From Sphingobacterium sp. UBA5670 (lineage in GTDB: Bacteria > Bacteroidota > Bacteroidia > Sphingobacteriales > Sphingobacteriaceae): DNA of 61,292 nt. The DNA is taken from assembly GCF_002420705.1 (NCBI RefSeq), contig NZ_DIIM01000030.1, forward strand, positions 15,260-76,551. The letters are read 5' to 3'. This document shows, in pieces, positions 26,311-35,496 of this stretch (position 1 is its first letter; the number at the start of each line of letters is the position of its first letter). The notes below the pieces were generated by a model. It did no database searches. It was not told the origin of the DNA and saw nothing but the letters and a program-made list of their open reading frames with translations. The position numbers were made by a program, and so were the translations under genes.

Positions 26311-26355
26311 TAAAGAAAAAAAACAGCGCCATAATCCTTTGGGATCATGGCGCTG
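26311..26355 (-). terminator. Intrinsic terminator after the NDH-2 gene
   Basis: On the minus strand CAGCGCCAT / ATGGCGCTG (9 bp plus ATCC/GGAT extension around a loop) is followed by TTTTTTTTCTTTATT. It is a strong terminator that isolates NDH-2 from the mre operon. Confidence 0.9.
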
Positions 26356-26395
26356 CGCGGATTATAGAGATATCTTAGTTAAACCTAATAGTAAA

Positions 26396-27706
26396 TTATT
26401 GGGCTGTTTCTGCCTGCTCCTTTTCCGGAGTCGGTTCATCATATTTGTGGAAAATCAAACGTACACCACTATTTTTGGTGAAGAATTTGATCGACCAGTT
26501 GACAAAGGTGATCAATTTATTTCTGAATCCATAAATGGACATTAAGTGGACAAACATCCATGTCATCCAGCCAAAGAAGCCATTAAAATGGATTTTTCCC
26601 ATATCAACAACAGCTTTGTTACGACCTACAGTAGCCATAGAGCCTTTGTCAAAATAATTGAATTTTTCTGTTGGTTGATTGGACATTGTCTGAAGAATGT
26701 GTTTTGCAACATAAGCTCCTTGTTGTTGAGCTACTGGTGCAACACCTGGCAAGCCGCGCGGAAGATCATCTGTGATAAATGCCGACACATCACCAATTGC
26801 ATAGACACCTGGCATATCGATAACACGACATTGATCGTCTGTCTGTATACGGTTACCTCGTTGGATAATCTCTTTTTTGAAACCATTTGGATATTGCCCA
26901 GCTACACCTGCTCCCCAGATAACTGTTTTTGTTTCGATACTTCTACCATCGGCGAATGTAATCGAATTACCATCATAGCCTGTTACCTGAACATTCAATA
27001 GTACTTCTACACCTAAATCTTTGAGGTACTTTTCTGAATCTTTAGAAGATTTTTCGGATAAGTTGGCCAGTACTTTTGGAAGTCCTTCGACCAGGTAAAC
27101 CGACATCTCAGATTTTTTCAGTTCCGGATAATCTTTCTCAAGAACATTGTTTTTGATTTCTGCGATTGCACCAGAAAGTTCTACACCAGTTGGACCACCT
27201 CCAACAATGACAAAGTTCAAATTAGCCTTACGGTCAGCAGGGTTTTCTATTCGTACGGCCTCTTCAAGGTTCTGTAAAACATAGCTTCGAATATTCAATG
27301 CTTCTTGTATGTTTTTCATCGGCAAAGCATATTTCGTGATTTGCTGATTCCCGAAGAAGTTCGTGGTAGCACCTGTTGCAACAATTAAATAATCGTAGTC
27401 AAAATCGCCAACATCCGTTCTTACAATTTTAGCCTCGTTGTCTACGCTTTTTACGTCAGCAAGTCTAAAATGAAAGTTGTCTTGGCCTTTGAACATTTTG
27501 CGAACAGGGAAGGAAATAGAGTCCGCTGAAAGAGTACCCGTGGCAACTTGGTACATTAATGGTTGAAAAGTATGAAAGTTGTTTCTGTCCAGCAACAGAA
27601 CTTCAACCTCCTTATTTTTAAGCTTTTTAGCAACTTCAATTCCTCCAAATCCAGCACCAATAATGATTACTCTTGGGAATTTTTTATTTGAACTATTGCT
27701 TGGCAT
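26396..27706 (-). CDS. ndh: Type II NADH:quinone oxidoreductase (NDH-2)
   Basis: A 436-residue flavoprotein with two Rossmann folds: FAD-binding VIIIGAGFGGIEVAKKLK (14-31) and NAD-binding FVIVGGGPTGVELSGAIAE (about 167-185). It also has the YAIGDVSAF FAD motif near residue 300 and AQQQGAYVAKHIL, the quinone-site signature of NDH-2. The C-terminal amphipathic region (GWMTWMFVHLMSIYGFRNKLITF) anchors it to the inner face of the cytoplasmic membrane. It oxidises NADH and reduces menaquinone without proton pumping. It is monocistronic between terminators. Confidence 0.92.
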   Translation of the reverse strand: MPSNSSNKKFPRVIIIGAGFGGIEVAKKLKNKEVEVLLLDRNNFHTFQPLMYQVATGTLSADSISFPVRKMFKGQDNFHFRLADVKSVDNEAKIVRTDVGDFDYDYLIVATGATTNFFGNQQITKYALPMKNIQEALNIRSYVLQNLEEAVRIENPADRKANLNFVIVGGGPTGVELSGAIAEIKNNVLEKDYPELKKSEMSVYLVEGLPKVLANLSEKSSKDSEKYLKDLGVEVLLNVQVTGYDGNSITFADGRSIETKTVIWGAGVAGQYPNGFKKEIIQRGNRIQTDDQCRVIDMPGVYAIGDVSAFITDDLPRGLPGVAPVAQQQGAYVAKHILQTMSNQPTEKFNYFDKGSMATVGRNKAVVDMGKIHFNGFFGWMTWMFVHLMSIYGFRNKLITFVNWSIKFFTKNSGVRLIFHKYDEPTPEKEQAETAQ

Positions 27707-27903
27707 ATTTTTAATAGTTTGTTGTAAAAATTCGGTACAATCGAATTAAGCTGCAAATATCTTAAATTTTGACTCAAAAAGCTAAAAAATATTTATTTAT
27801 TGTGCCGATATGTTGTGAATTTTATTGTTAAAAGGCCGATTCTTTCAATAAGATGTTTTGTAGTCTTTTGATTTTTAGTCTTTTATGTGTCCTGTAGGGC
27901 AAT

Positions 27904-27959
27904 TAAAAAAAAACTATTTGCGGTCTCATCATTGTGTATTTTATACACAATGATGAGAC
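27904..27959 (-). terminator. Terminator overlapping the ferredoxin stop codon
   Basis: A perfect 17-bp inverted repeat GTCTCATCATTGTGTAT / ATACACAATGATGAGAC (27923-27939, 27943-27959) with a 3-base loop is followed on the minus strand by a run of nine T. Its first base belongs to the ferredoxin stop codon. This is unusually long for a terminator stem. Confidence 0.85.
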
Positions 27960-28291
27960 TATTGCAGCGCCCCTTTGATCTTGATTTTCATGCCGTTGTT
28001 GCTGTTTTGCAGATGAAGCTGACAGGCAAGTCGACTTTGATCATCGGCATCAGGAAGCGTGTCCAGCATGTCGAGCTCCTGATCACTCGGCGAAGGAAGT
28101 GTTTCCAGGCCTTCGACGACCTCAACATGACAGGTAGCACATAAGGCCATACCGCCACAAGTAGCCAATATCTCGTATTCGGATGCCTTTAAAATCTCCA
28201 TAAGTGAAAGATTGATATCGGTGGGCACCTCCAGTACATTTTGGGTACCATCACGATCAATGACAGTAACGTGAATTAGATTATCTTCCAT
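27959..28291 (-). CDS. [2Fe-2S] ferredoxin (adrenodoxin type)
   Basis: A 110-residue ferredoxin with cluster ligands Cys45, Cys51, Cys54 and Cys90 (CGGMALCATC ... RLACQ), i.e. C-x5-C-x2-C-x35-C, the spacing of the adrenodoxin/Isc-type group. The acidic surface DQELDMLDTLPDADD agrees. Translation is set at the ATG at 28291, because this gives the normal N-terminus (MEDNLIHVTVIDRDG) and leaves 2 bp to the upstream reductase gene. A longer in-frame opening upstream lies inside the reductase. It should accept electrons from the reductase encoded next to it. The client enzyme is not in the window. Confidence 0.9.
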   Translation of the reverse strand: MEDNLIHVTVIDRDGTQNVLEVPTDINLSLMEILKASEYEILATCGGMALCATCHVEVVEGLETLPSPSDQELDMLDTLPDADDQSRLACQLHLQNSNNGMKIKIKGALQ

Positions 28292-28293
28292 GG

Positions 28294-29298
28294 TTAGAAT
28301 GTATTTATACCGTTTACAGTGGTGTACTTGAATGTCAGTTTTTGATCTGGATAAACAAATTTGAACGCACTCTGACACATTAAGGCCGCTTCATGATAAC
28401 CGCACAGGATGAGCTTTAATTTGCCGGGATAGGTATTAATGTCACCTATCGCGTAAATACGTTCTATATTGGTCGAGTAATCAAAAGTGTTGACCTCTAT
28501 AGCGTTTTTATCAATTTGCAATCCCCAATCTGCAATGGGACCGAGCTTAGGCGTAAGGCCATATAAGGGGATAAAATAGTCCGCATCTGTCGCGACGACT
28601 TCCTTGTCTTTATTTGTTGTTTCAACATGGGACAAACTGCCATTGCCATGAATATTGGTCAGACTGTGGGACAGCAATAGATTGATCTTACCCTGTTGGG
28701 CCAATTTGAATACTTTCTCCGCAGAGTCTGGAGCGCCTCTAAAGGAATCACTTCGGTGGATTAAGGTAACCTGTTGCGCAATATCTGCAAGATGAAAGGT
28801 CCAGTCAAGAGCCGAGTCTCCGCCACCGGCAATGACAATTTTTTTATCCCGGTACTTGGCGGGATCTTTTACCATATAGTCTACACCTTTTCCTTCAAAG
28901 AGATGAAGATTCGGGATTTCGGGCTTGCGTGGTTCAAAACAGCCTAAGCCCCCAGCGATGACAATGACTTGGGTGTGGACAATCGTATTATCATTGGTTC
29001 TTACAATAAAAGAGCCGTCGTCCTGTTTTGCAATATATTCCACACGCTCACCTAAGGTAAATGTGGGATCGAAGGGTTTAATCTGTTCAAGCTGTTTATC
29101 GATCAATTCCTGTGCAGTGATACTTGGATAACCAGGAATGTCGTAGATAGGCTTGTGAGGATAGATCTCCGAAAGCTGGCCGCCCACCTGGGGCAGCACA
29201 TCGATCAGATGGCAGCGCATTTTTAAAAGCCCCGCTTCGAAAACTGCAAATAAGCCAACAGGTCCTGCGCCGATGATACAGATATCAGTATTTATCAT
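28294..29298 (-). CDS. Ferredoxin/flavodoxin-NADP reductase, thioredoxin-reductase-like type
   Basis: The 334-residue flavoprotein has FAD motif CIIGAGPVGLFAVFEAG (7-23), NADP motif KIVIAGGGDSALDW (about 150-163) and a second FAD site RIYAIGDINTYPGKLKLI. The CxxC redox pair of thioredoxin reductases is missing, as in the dimeric FNR type of Bacillus and Chlorobium. It reduces ferredoxin with NADPH, and the ferredoxin gene follows after 2 bp. It is in an operon with marR upstream (2-bp gap), an arrangement that suggests the regulator senses a redox-active or phenolic compound. Confidence 0.9.
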   Translation of the reverse strand: MINTDICIIGAGPVGLFAVFEAGLLKMRCHLIDVLPQVGGQLSEIYPHKPIYDIPGYPSITAQELIDKQLEQIKPFDPTFTLGERVEYIAKQDDGSFIVRTNDNTIVHTQVIVIAGGLGCFEPRKPEIPNLHLFEGKGVDYMVKDPAKYRDKKIVIAGGGDSALDWTFHLADIAQQVTLIHRSDSFRGAPDSAEKVFKLAQQGKINLLLSHSLTNIHGNGSLSHVETTNKDKEVVATDADYFIPLYGLTPKLGPIADWGLQIDKNAIEVNTFDYSTNIERIYAIGDINTYPGKLKLILCGYHEAALMCQSAFKFVYPDQKLTFKYTTVNGINTF

Positions 29299-29300
29299 AG

Positions 29301-29738
29301 CTATTCGATGTTTAAATTGTTATATATCGTGTTCAAAATCCGTGTAAAAGCTTCGAAATCTTCGTCTGCTAGATTTTCCCAAGCCTTCATGCGAATCTCG
29401 GCAACAATCGGAGAAAGCGATGCTACTTTTAATTTGCCTTCTTCCGTTAAATGAAGGTAGAGACTCCGTCGGTCTGTTTCGTCAATGACCCGTTCAGCCA
29501 GATTTTTTTTAAGAAGAATATCAACAATCCGTGTCAGTGTGGGCTGGTCTTTTCCGCAGCGTTTTGCCAGTTCTTTTTGTGAAAGTTGATCCGTTTCGTA
29601 TAAGGCCTTTAAGATGGTCCATTGGTCTACAGTAATATCAAATCCTTTTTCCGCAAAGGAAGACTGAGCGAACTGTTTTACTTTCTTGGCCGTTTGGTCC
29701 AAGATGAATGAGTAGCGGTCAAATTTTTCGTTTAGCAT
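29301..29738 (-). CDS. MarR-family transcriptional regulator
   Basis: A 145-residue winged-helix regulator: helix QWTILKALYETDQLSQKELAKRCG with recognition helix KDQPTLTRIVDILLKKNLAER (about 66-86) and wing VIDETDRRSLYLHLTEEG. These are dimeric repressors of adjacent genes. It opens the operon marR - ferredoxin reductase - ferredoxin, and its promoter carries two copies of an 11-bp repeat (29741-29785), so autorepression is likely. The effector is unknown. Confidence 0.92.
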   Translation of the reverse strand: MLNEKFDRYSFILDQTAKKVKQFAQSSFAEKGFDITVDQWTILKALYETDQLSQKELAKRCGKDQPTLTRIVDILLKKNLAERVIDETDRRSLYLHLTEEGKLKVASLSPIVAEIRMKAWENLADEDFEAFTRILNTIYNNLNIE

Positions 29739-29740
29739 AC

Positions 29741-29785
29741 AAATATTTAGTACAACAAATATATTTAAAATATTTAGTGTGACAA
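29741..29785 (-). promoter_or_regulatory. Promoter and probable MarR operator of the marR-FNR-ferredoxin operon
   Basis: On the minus strand TTG (29785-29783), 19 bases, then TATATTTG (29763-29756) is an excellent promoter. The sequence ACTAAATATTT occurs twice, 27 bp apart, at 29741-29751 and 29768-29778, one copy between -33 and -7 and one just after -7. A regulator bound at both would cover the promoter. Confidence 0.55.
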
Positions 29786-29800
29786 GTAATTTGAATGCAA

Positions 29801-29829
29801 TAAAAAAAGGGCGTTCATTCGAACGCCCT
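29801..29829 (-). terminator. Intrinsic terminator after secDF
   Basis: AGGGCGTTC / GAACGCCCT (29808-29816, 29821-29829) with a 4-base loop is followed on the minus strand by TTTTTTT. Confidence 0.9.
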
Positions 29830-29853
29830 CTTTTATGTTATAAATATCAGCTG

Positions 29854-32835
29854 TTATGGTCTTACAACCTCAGCTTTTTTAGCCGTATTACCTTCTGCTA
29901 AATGCTTTCCTTTACGTAAGTCATATACCGAAGGTGCCGCTAAGATAATCGACGAATAAGTACCTACGATAACACCGATTAAGATCGCGAATGAGAATCC
30001 ACGGATAACCTCACCACCGAAAATAAACAATACTGCAAGAACGAATACGATTGTCAATGAAGTAATGATCGTCCTACTTAACGTAGAGTTGATCGCATGA
30101 TTTACGACATCGCCAAGATCTTCGTTATGTGCATTTGGTTTCGATACGAATTCTCTCAAGCGGTCGAATACAACCACCGTATCATTCACCGAGTAAGCTA
30201 TTACCGTTAATATCGCAGCCACAAAGTGTTGGTCAATATCAAGCGAGAATGGTACAATGCCATCCAAGATAGAGAATAATCCCAATAAAATAATCGCATC
30301 GTGAATTGTTGCAATAGCTGCTCCAACTGAATATTCCCATTTGTGGAAACGAATCAAGATGTAAGCTGCAACAATGATGATCGAGAAAATTGCTGAGCTG
30401 GTTGCTCTAGATTTGATGTCTGTAGCGATACTTGGTCCAACTTTTTGAGATGAAAGGATCTCATGTTTATTGGAAGCATCTACTTTCGATAGACCTTGGT
30501 TTAATTTGTCCAATACTTCTTTATCAGCAGTGTCCGAAGTTTCTTCGATATGATAAGTTGTTGTGATCCGAAGCTGGTTGGAGGCGCCAAATACTTTTAC
30601 CTCTGTTGTTTTCTTGAAGATATCATCCAAGTTTGTACGTACAGATTCTAAGTCCACAGGTTTGTCATAACGAACAGTATAAGTACGTCCACCTTGGAAA
30701 TCCACACCTAAACTAAATCCTTTGGTGAAAATTGATGCAGCAGAAATTAACACCGCAACAATTGAAATCGCATAAAAGATTTTACGTTTCTGAACGAATT
30801 TAAAGTTTGCATTATGCAAGGTGTTTGCGGACCAAGGGAAAGAGACTTTAATTTTGAAGTCTTTTGCCAACATCCATTCAAAGATAACACGTGTAACTAA
30901 GATCGCAGTAAACAAGGAAGTAATGATACCCACCATTAACGTTGTTGCGAAACCTAAGATTGGGCCACTACCAAATAAGAATAGGATAATACCAATTAAG
31001 AAGGTTGTGATCTGTGAATCCAGGATGGAAGGTAAAGCATGTTTGTAACCATCTGCAACAGCCTGACGGATCGATTTACCTAAGCCCAGTTCTTCACGGA
31101 TACGTTCATAGATCAAGACGTTCGCATCGACCGCAGTACCCATTGTTAATACGATACCCGCAATACCAGGTAAAGTCAGAACGGCATTTAGGGAGGCTAA
31201 TACCCCCATGATGATAAATACGTTTAACAATACCGCAATGTTAGCCACGATACCTGCAGTATTGTAGTAAGCGATCATAAAGATCATGACCACAATAATA
31301 CCGATAACAGCCGAGTTGACACCTGCATCGATTGCAGCTTGACCTAAAGTAGGACCAACAATAGCCTCTTCAACAATTTTAGCAGTCGTTGGAAGACGGC
31401 CAGCTTTCAATACGTTGGCCAAATCTTTGGTATCTTCGACAGTGAAAGAACCTGATATCGATGAACTACCATTCGGGATTTCACCGTTAACGGAAGGAGC
31501 TGAGTAAACCACATTATCAAGCACGATGGCAATTGCATCTCTGTTTTGAGCCGCTTTTGCTGTAATTTTCTTCCATTCACGTGCACCTTCGCTATTCATT
31601 TGCATACCAACCACTGGTTGATTTTTCTCATCAAAGTTAGCTGTTGCATCCGTAATGACATCTCCTGTCAATACAGCACCATTGTCTTGCCCGGACCCTT
31701 TAATTGCATATAAAGATAGTTGCTCAGGTGTTTTTTGTTCAGGTTTAACAGCCCATAAAAGTTTCAGATTTCCAGGAAGGATTGATTTTACTTCAGGACG
31801 TTGTAAATACGCATTTACTTTTGCTGTATCTTTTAACGAAGCAATTCCTACTAATGGACCTGGGCCAAGTGTTGGCTGCTGGTTTTCGTTTAGATAAGCG
31901 TTTGCTCTTAAAATTTCAAATAACGGGTTTTTCTGACCTAGATTTACGGCAGCACTGTCTTTTTTAGCATCTTTTTTACCACCGGTTAGGTTAGACAATA
32001 AATCATCTGATTTTTTGCTTGTATCTGCAGTAGCGTTTGTCGTAGCTGCTGGAGCAGCTTTTAACGTTGCAGCTAAAGTTTTGTCGATATTTTCTAATAC
32101 TGGATAAACTTCTTGGTTCGTATACGTCTCATAGAATTCCAATTTAGCAGAACCTTGGAGTAAGTTACGGACACGGCTTTCATCTTTTACACCAGGTAAC
32201 TCGATCAAAATACGGTTTGTACCTTGTTGAATTTGAATGTTTGGAGAAGCAACACCAAATTTGTCGATACGCGTACGGAGTACTTTGTAGGAGTTTTGGA
32301 TGGCATTGTCTGCTTCTTTTTGAAGGAATGATTCCACTTTGGAGTCTGAATCGCCCGGTTTAATTAGAGTAGCATTATCTTTTGTTGAAAAGAATGTCGA
32401 AAGTGGGGTTGTAGCACCAATAGATTTGTATTCTTCCATAAACAAAGCAACAACTGTTTTAGCACTCGTTTTGCTTTTTGCTACTGCCTGCTCCAACGCT
32501 TTGTTAAATTTCTCATCTTTTGGATTGTTGGCCAAATTGCGGATCAATTCGTCCAATGAGATTTCCATGGTCACGTTCATACCACCTTTCAAATCCAATC
32601 CCAAAGCGAGTTCATTTGCTTTGGCTTCCCGATAGGTGTATTTTGCAAAACCTAAATTGTACACTACTTCACCTGCCATTGAGTCTAGATAGCTCTTCTC
32701 TTTCGCCAAGTCTCCTTTGGCAAAATTCTCTGCATCTCGCTCTACATTGCGGGTCACCCAAGTAAATGATAGGGAGTATAGACACGCTAATGACACCACT
32801 ATCACTAAAAGTTTAATCAGCCCTTTACCTTGCAT
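29854..32835 (-). CDS. secDF: Fused protein translocase subunit SecDF
   Basis: This 993-residue membrane protein joins SecD (about 1-620) and SecF (about 670-970). SecD parts: first helix, GLDLKGGMNVTMEI (79-92), the large P1 domain, ELPGVKD, and the RND helices with GTAVDANVLIYERIREEL. SecF parts: YAISIVAVLISAASIF helix, GVDFQGGRTYTVRYD, and AYSVNDTVVVFDRLREF. It uses proton motive force to pull proteins through SecYEG on the periplasmic side. The P1 domain has a Lys/Asp/Thr-rich insert (TADTSKKSDDLLSNLTGGKK). A TACCTTTG -7 element lies 91 bp upstream. Confidence 0.96.
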   Translation of the reverse strand: MQGKGLIKLLVIVVSLACLYSLSFTWVTRNVERDAENFAKGDLAKEKSYLDSMAGEVVYNLGFAKYTYREAKANELALGLDLKGGMNVTMEISLDELIRNLANNPKDEKFNKALEQAVAKSKTSAKTVVALFMEEYKSIGATTPLSTFFSTKDNATLIKPGDSDSKVESFLQKEADNAIQNSYKVLRTRIDKFGVASPNIQIQQGTNRILIELPGVKDESRVRNLLQGSAKLEFYETYTNQEVYPVLENIDKTLAATLKAAPAATTNATADTSKKSDDLLSNLTGGKKDAKKDSAAVNLGQKNPLFEILRANAYLNENQQPTLGPGPLVGIASLKDTAKVNAYLQRPEVKSILPGNLKLLWAVKPEQKTPEQLSLYAIKGSGQDNGAVLTGDVITDATANFDEKNQPVVGMQMNSEGAREWKKITAKAAQNRDAIAIVLDNVVYSAPSVNGEIPNGSSSISGSFTVEDTKDLANVLKAGRLPTTAKIVEEAIVGPTLGQAAIDAGVNSAVIGIIVVMIFMIAYYNTAGIVANIAVLLNVFIIMGVLASLNAVLTLPGIAGIVLTMGTAVDANVLIYERIREELGLGKSIRQAVADGYKHALPSILDSQITTFLIGIILFLFGSGPILGFATTLMVGIITSLFTAILVTRVIFEWMLAKDFKIKVSFPWSANTLHNANFKFVQKRKIFYAISIVAVLISAASIFTKGFSLGVDFQGGRTYTVRYDKPVDLESVRTNLDDIFKKTTEVKVFGASNQLRITTTYHIEETSDTADKEVLDKLNQGLSKVDASNKHEILSSQKVGPSIATDIKSRATSSAIFSIIIVAAYILIRFHKWEYSVGAAIATIHDAIILLGLFSILDGIVPFSLDIDQHFVAAILTVIAYSVNDTVVVFDRLREFVSKPNAHNEDLGDVVNHAINSTLSRTIITSLTIVFVLAVLFIFGGEVIRGFSFAILIGVIVGTYSSIILAAPSVYDLRKGKHLAEGNTAKKAEVVRP

Positions 32836-32925
32836 CGTCTGTTATAATTGTATTAATTTTAATGTTAAATACTGTTTATGTAATTGATAATTAGTTCTCG
32901 TTTAATCACATTTTACCAAGAATGG

Positions 32926-32933
32926 CAAAGGTA
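32926..32933 (-). promoter_or_regulatory. -7 element TACCTTTG upstream of secDF
   Basis: An exact TAnnTTTG on the minus strand, 91 bp before the secDF ATG. The -33 element is not clear. The rest of the 342-bp gap (32836-33177) is AT-rich. It holds this element and a terminator for the outer-membrane gene, and I see nothing else that can be supported. Confidence 0.45.
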
Positions 32934-33120
32934 TAAAATTTTTGTAGAATGAAAAGTTTTATTTACGCCAATCAGGTCAATGGCATAAAAATAGGAGAAT
33001 TGAAGAAAAAAAGAAATATTAATTGATTTTATTTATAAAAAACCTGCACGATTAAATAATCAATAATAGCTATGAAAGGTAACTGGAGGTTCTTTCTGGC
33101 CAATAGAAGCAAATGCTTTA

Positions 33121-33157
33121 AAAAAAAAAGCCCTGCTCAAATAGAGAAGGACCTTTT
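33121..33157 (-). terminator. Terminator after the small outer-membrane protein gene
   Basis: On the minus strand AAAAGGTCCT pairs imperfectly (one bulge) with AGGGCTTTT and is followed by about ten T. Confidence 0.5.
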
Positions 33158-33177
33158 ATACTGTTTAGTTGTTTATA

Positions 33178-33651
33178 CTATTTCAACGTGTATTTGATGC
33201 CAAACGAGAATGTTGACGCATCAAAATCACTGTTGTGGTTCAATCTCCAGTCTGGTTTCCAGTCTGCATGGAAAGCAATTGGAGCAACCGGAATTTTAAA
33301 TTCTAAACCTAATTGAGGACGCAAAGCAACGTTTGTGATGTTATCACCCACGTCAATAAAGGTCAATTGTGCACCGACACCAGCATACCATCCCAGACCA
33401 TTGACGCCTTGGAAAGGTCTTGCATATTGATAATCCGCACCTACAGCAACAACGTGGTCGTCAAACATCACTTGTGCTTGTCCCATGTTGGCGCCACCAA
33501 AAGATTGCTTATATTGAACACCCCATAAGTCAGTTGTTGTACCGTCGAATACAACACCTATCGCTGATCTAAATGGAGATTGAGCTTTCGCTTCCTGTGC
33601 GCCAAATGCCAATGCTGCGACAGCAGCTAATGAGAGTAGTGTCTTTTTCAT
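33178..33651 (-). CDS. Small outer-membrane beta-barrel protein
   Basis: A 157-residue protein with a clear signal peptide (MKKTLLSLAAVAALAFGAQ, cleaved near AKAQ). Alternating hydrophobic and aromatic strands follow (LWGVQYKQSF, GLGWYAGVGAQLTFID, FSFGIKYTLK). Size and strand pattern suit an eight-stranded barrel of the OmpA/OmpX type, probably a structural or adhesion protein of the outer membrane. No specific family is recognised. It is a single gene between the secDF promoter region and guaB. Confidence 0.75.
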   Translation of the reverse strand: MKKTLLSLAAVAALAFGAQEAKAQSPFRSAIGVVFDGTTTDLWGVQYKQSFGGANMGQAQVMFDDHVVAVGADYQYARPFQGVNGLGWYAGVGAQLTFIDVGDNITNVALRPQLGLEFKIPVAPIAFHADWKPDWRLNHNSDFDASTFSFGIKYTLK

Positions 33652-33836
33652 AATTATCTTATCTTTATATTTTTATTAATTAAAATAACTTTTCGTGTTA
33701 CAACAAAAGCAAATAGCTTGCCAAAAAATGAATATGCCCCAGCAATACCACCTGTTTGTGTTTAATTCATAATGTTTCTAATTTGTCTCCTGATTGTAAT
33801 TTGTATATTTTATTTTTTATTATTGCTTATTTTTCT

Positions 33837-33844
33837 TAAATTTG
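33837..33844 (+). promoter_or_regulatory. -7 element TAAATTTG of guaB
   Basis: An exact TAnnTTTG, 33 bp before the guaB ATG. No convincing -33 element. Confidence 0.4.
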
Positions 33845-33877
33845 CCTGGCAAATAGAAAACCCAATACATATTTGCC

Positions 33878-35353
33878 ATGCAATTAGATCCACAAAAATT
33901 CGTAGCAGAAGGTCTCACATACGACGACGTCTTATTAATTCCAGCTTATTCTGAAATTTTACCCCGTGACGTTGATACGAGCACTTCGCTAACAAAAAAA
34001 ATCAAATTAAATATTCCATTGGTTTCTGCAGCAATGGATACGGTAACTGGTGCTGATTTAGCAATAGCGATTGCACAAGCTGGCGGTATTGGTATGTTAC
34101 ATAAAAACATGACAATTGCAGAACAAGCTGCTGAAGTACGCAAAGTAAAACGTTCGGAGAGCGGTATGATTCAGGATCCAGTAACCTTGTTGGCAACAGC
34201 AACAGTAGGTGATGCCTTCAACATTATGAAGGAGCATAAGATCGGTGGGATTCCAGTTGTAAACGAAAAAGGCCAATTGGTAGGTATTGTGACCAATCGT
34301 GATCTTCGTTTCCAGAAAGATATGAGTCGTCCAATCAACGAATTGATGACCAAAGATAATCTTGTCGTTGCTCCCGAAGGAACGGATTTAGTGAAGGCTG
34401 AAGAGATTCTTCAAAACGAAAAAATTGAAAAACTTCCTGTGGTTAACAACGAAGGTATTTTGAAGGGGTTAATTACTTTTAAAGATATCCAAAAATATAA
34501 ACATTACCCCAATGCGGCCAAAGATAGCCATGGCCGTTTATTGGTAGGTGCTGCTGTTGGTGTGACACCAGATACATTGGAGCGTGTTGAAGCGCTAGTA
34601 AAAGCGGGTGTTGATGTAGTGACAATCGATACAGCACACGGGCACTCCAAAGGTGTTATCGATAAATTGAAATTGGTTAAATCCCATTTTCCTGAGTTGC
34701 AGGTGATCGTTGGAAATATTGCAACAGGTGCGGCGGCGACAGCTTTGGCTGAAGCAGGTGCAGATGCAGTAAAAGTAGGTATCGGACCAGGTTCAATCTG
34801 TACAACCCGGATCATTGCCGGTGTTGGTGTTCCGCAGCTGTACGCTGTATATGAGGTTGCTAAAGCATTGAAGGGAACAGGTGTGCCATTGATCGCCGAC
34901 GGCGGTATCAAGCAAACTGGTGATATTGCAAAAGCAATAGCAGCGGGTGCAAGCACAATCATGGCTGGTTCTTTATTTGCTGGGGTAGAAGAAGCTCCAG
35001 GTGAAACAATTATCTATGAAGGCCGTAAGTTTAAATCTTACCGCGGAATGGGATCAATCGAAGCCATGGAGAAAGGTTCTAAAGACCGTTATTTTCAAGA
35101 TGTAGAAGATGATATCAAAAAGTTGGTTCCAGAAGGTATTGTTGGTCGTGTTCCTTATAAAGGTACACTAGCAGAAGTTGTTTATCAATATATCGGTGGA
35201 TTACGTGCTTCAATGGGCTACTGTGGAGCTGCTACAATTGAAAGATTGCAGCAAGCGCAATTTGTACGTATTACAGGAGCAGGATTGAGAGAATCACATC
35301 CGCATAATATTTCCATTACGAAGGAAGCTCCAAATTATAATAGCAGAGGCTAA
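33878..35353 (+). CDS. guaB: Inosine-5'-monophosphate dehydrogenase
   Basis: The 491-residue enzyme makes XMP from IMP with NAD, the committed step to GMP. The TIM barrel is split by two CBS domains (about 95-210; VTNRDLRF and LKGLITFKDIQK). The catalytic loop GPGSICTTRIIAGVG carries the active-site Cys, and the flap EGIVGRVPYKG holds Arg-Val. The C-terminal GYCGAATIERL potassium site is present. Start and length are standard. A strong intrinsic terminator follows at 35373-35404. Confidence 0.97.
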   Translation: MQLDPQKFVAEGLTYDDVLLIPAYSEILPRDVDTSTSLTKKIKLNIPLVSAAMDTVTGADLAIAIAQAGGIGMLHKNMTIAEQAAEVRKVKRSESGMIQDPVTLLATATVGDAFNIMKEHKIGGIPVVNEKGQLVGIVTNRDLRFQKDMSRPINELMTKDNLVVAPEGTDLVKAEEILQNEKIEKLPVVNNEGILKGLITFKDIQKYKHYPNAAKDSHGRLLVGAAVGVTPDTLERVEALVKAGVDVVTIDTAHGHSKGVIDKLKLVKSHFPELQVIVGNIATGAAATALAEAGADAVKVGIGPGSICTTRIIAGVGVPQLYAVYEVAKALKGTGVPLIADGGIKQTGDIAKAIAAGASTIMAGSLFAGVEEAPGETIIYEGRKFKSYRGMGSIEAMEKGSKDRYFQDVEDDIKKLVPEGIVGRVPYKGTLAEVVYQYIGGLRASMGYCGAATIERLQQAQFVRITGAGLRESHPHNISITKEAPNYNSRG

Positions 35354-35372
35354 ACATCGCCTAAATGATATA

Positions 35373-35404
35373 AAAACCGATAATCTTGATTATCGGTTTT
35401 TTTT
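35373..35404 (+). terminator. Intrinsic terminator after guaB
   Basis: AAAACCGATAA / TTATCGGTTTT, an 11-bp stem with a 6-base loop, followed by a T run. Confidence 0.93.
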
Positions 35405-35496
35405 GTGTAAAAATATTAGCAGGATAGCTCCACTGATCGATAGGAAATTTGTACTTTTATACCCTATTCTCAGGTTTTAAAATTTAAGGAGTTAAT

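Noticed and set aside
26108..26545. 145-codon plus-strand frame across the mreB/NDH-2 gap
   Set aside because: It crosses a strong minus-strand terminator and the NDH-2 gene, and has no domain, signal or ribosome site.
33072..33197. 41-codon plus-strand frame starting MKGNWRFFLANR
   Set aside because: It runs through the terminator A-tract into the antisense of the outer-membrane gene and has no ribosome site. Chance is more likely.
34504..34962. 152-codon minus-strand frame
   Set aside because: It is antisense to guaB and rich in Ala/Thr/Pro as expected for a shadow of a conserved enzyme.
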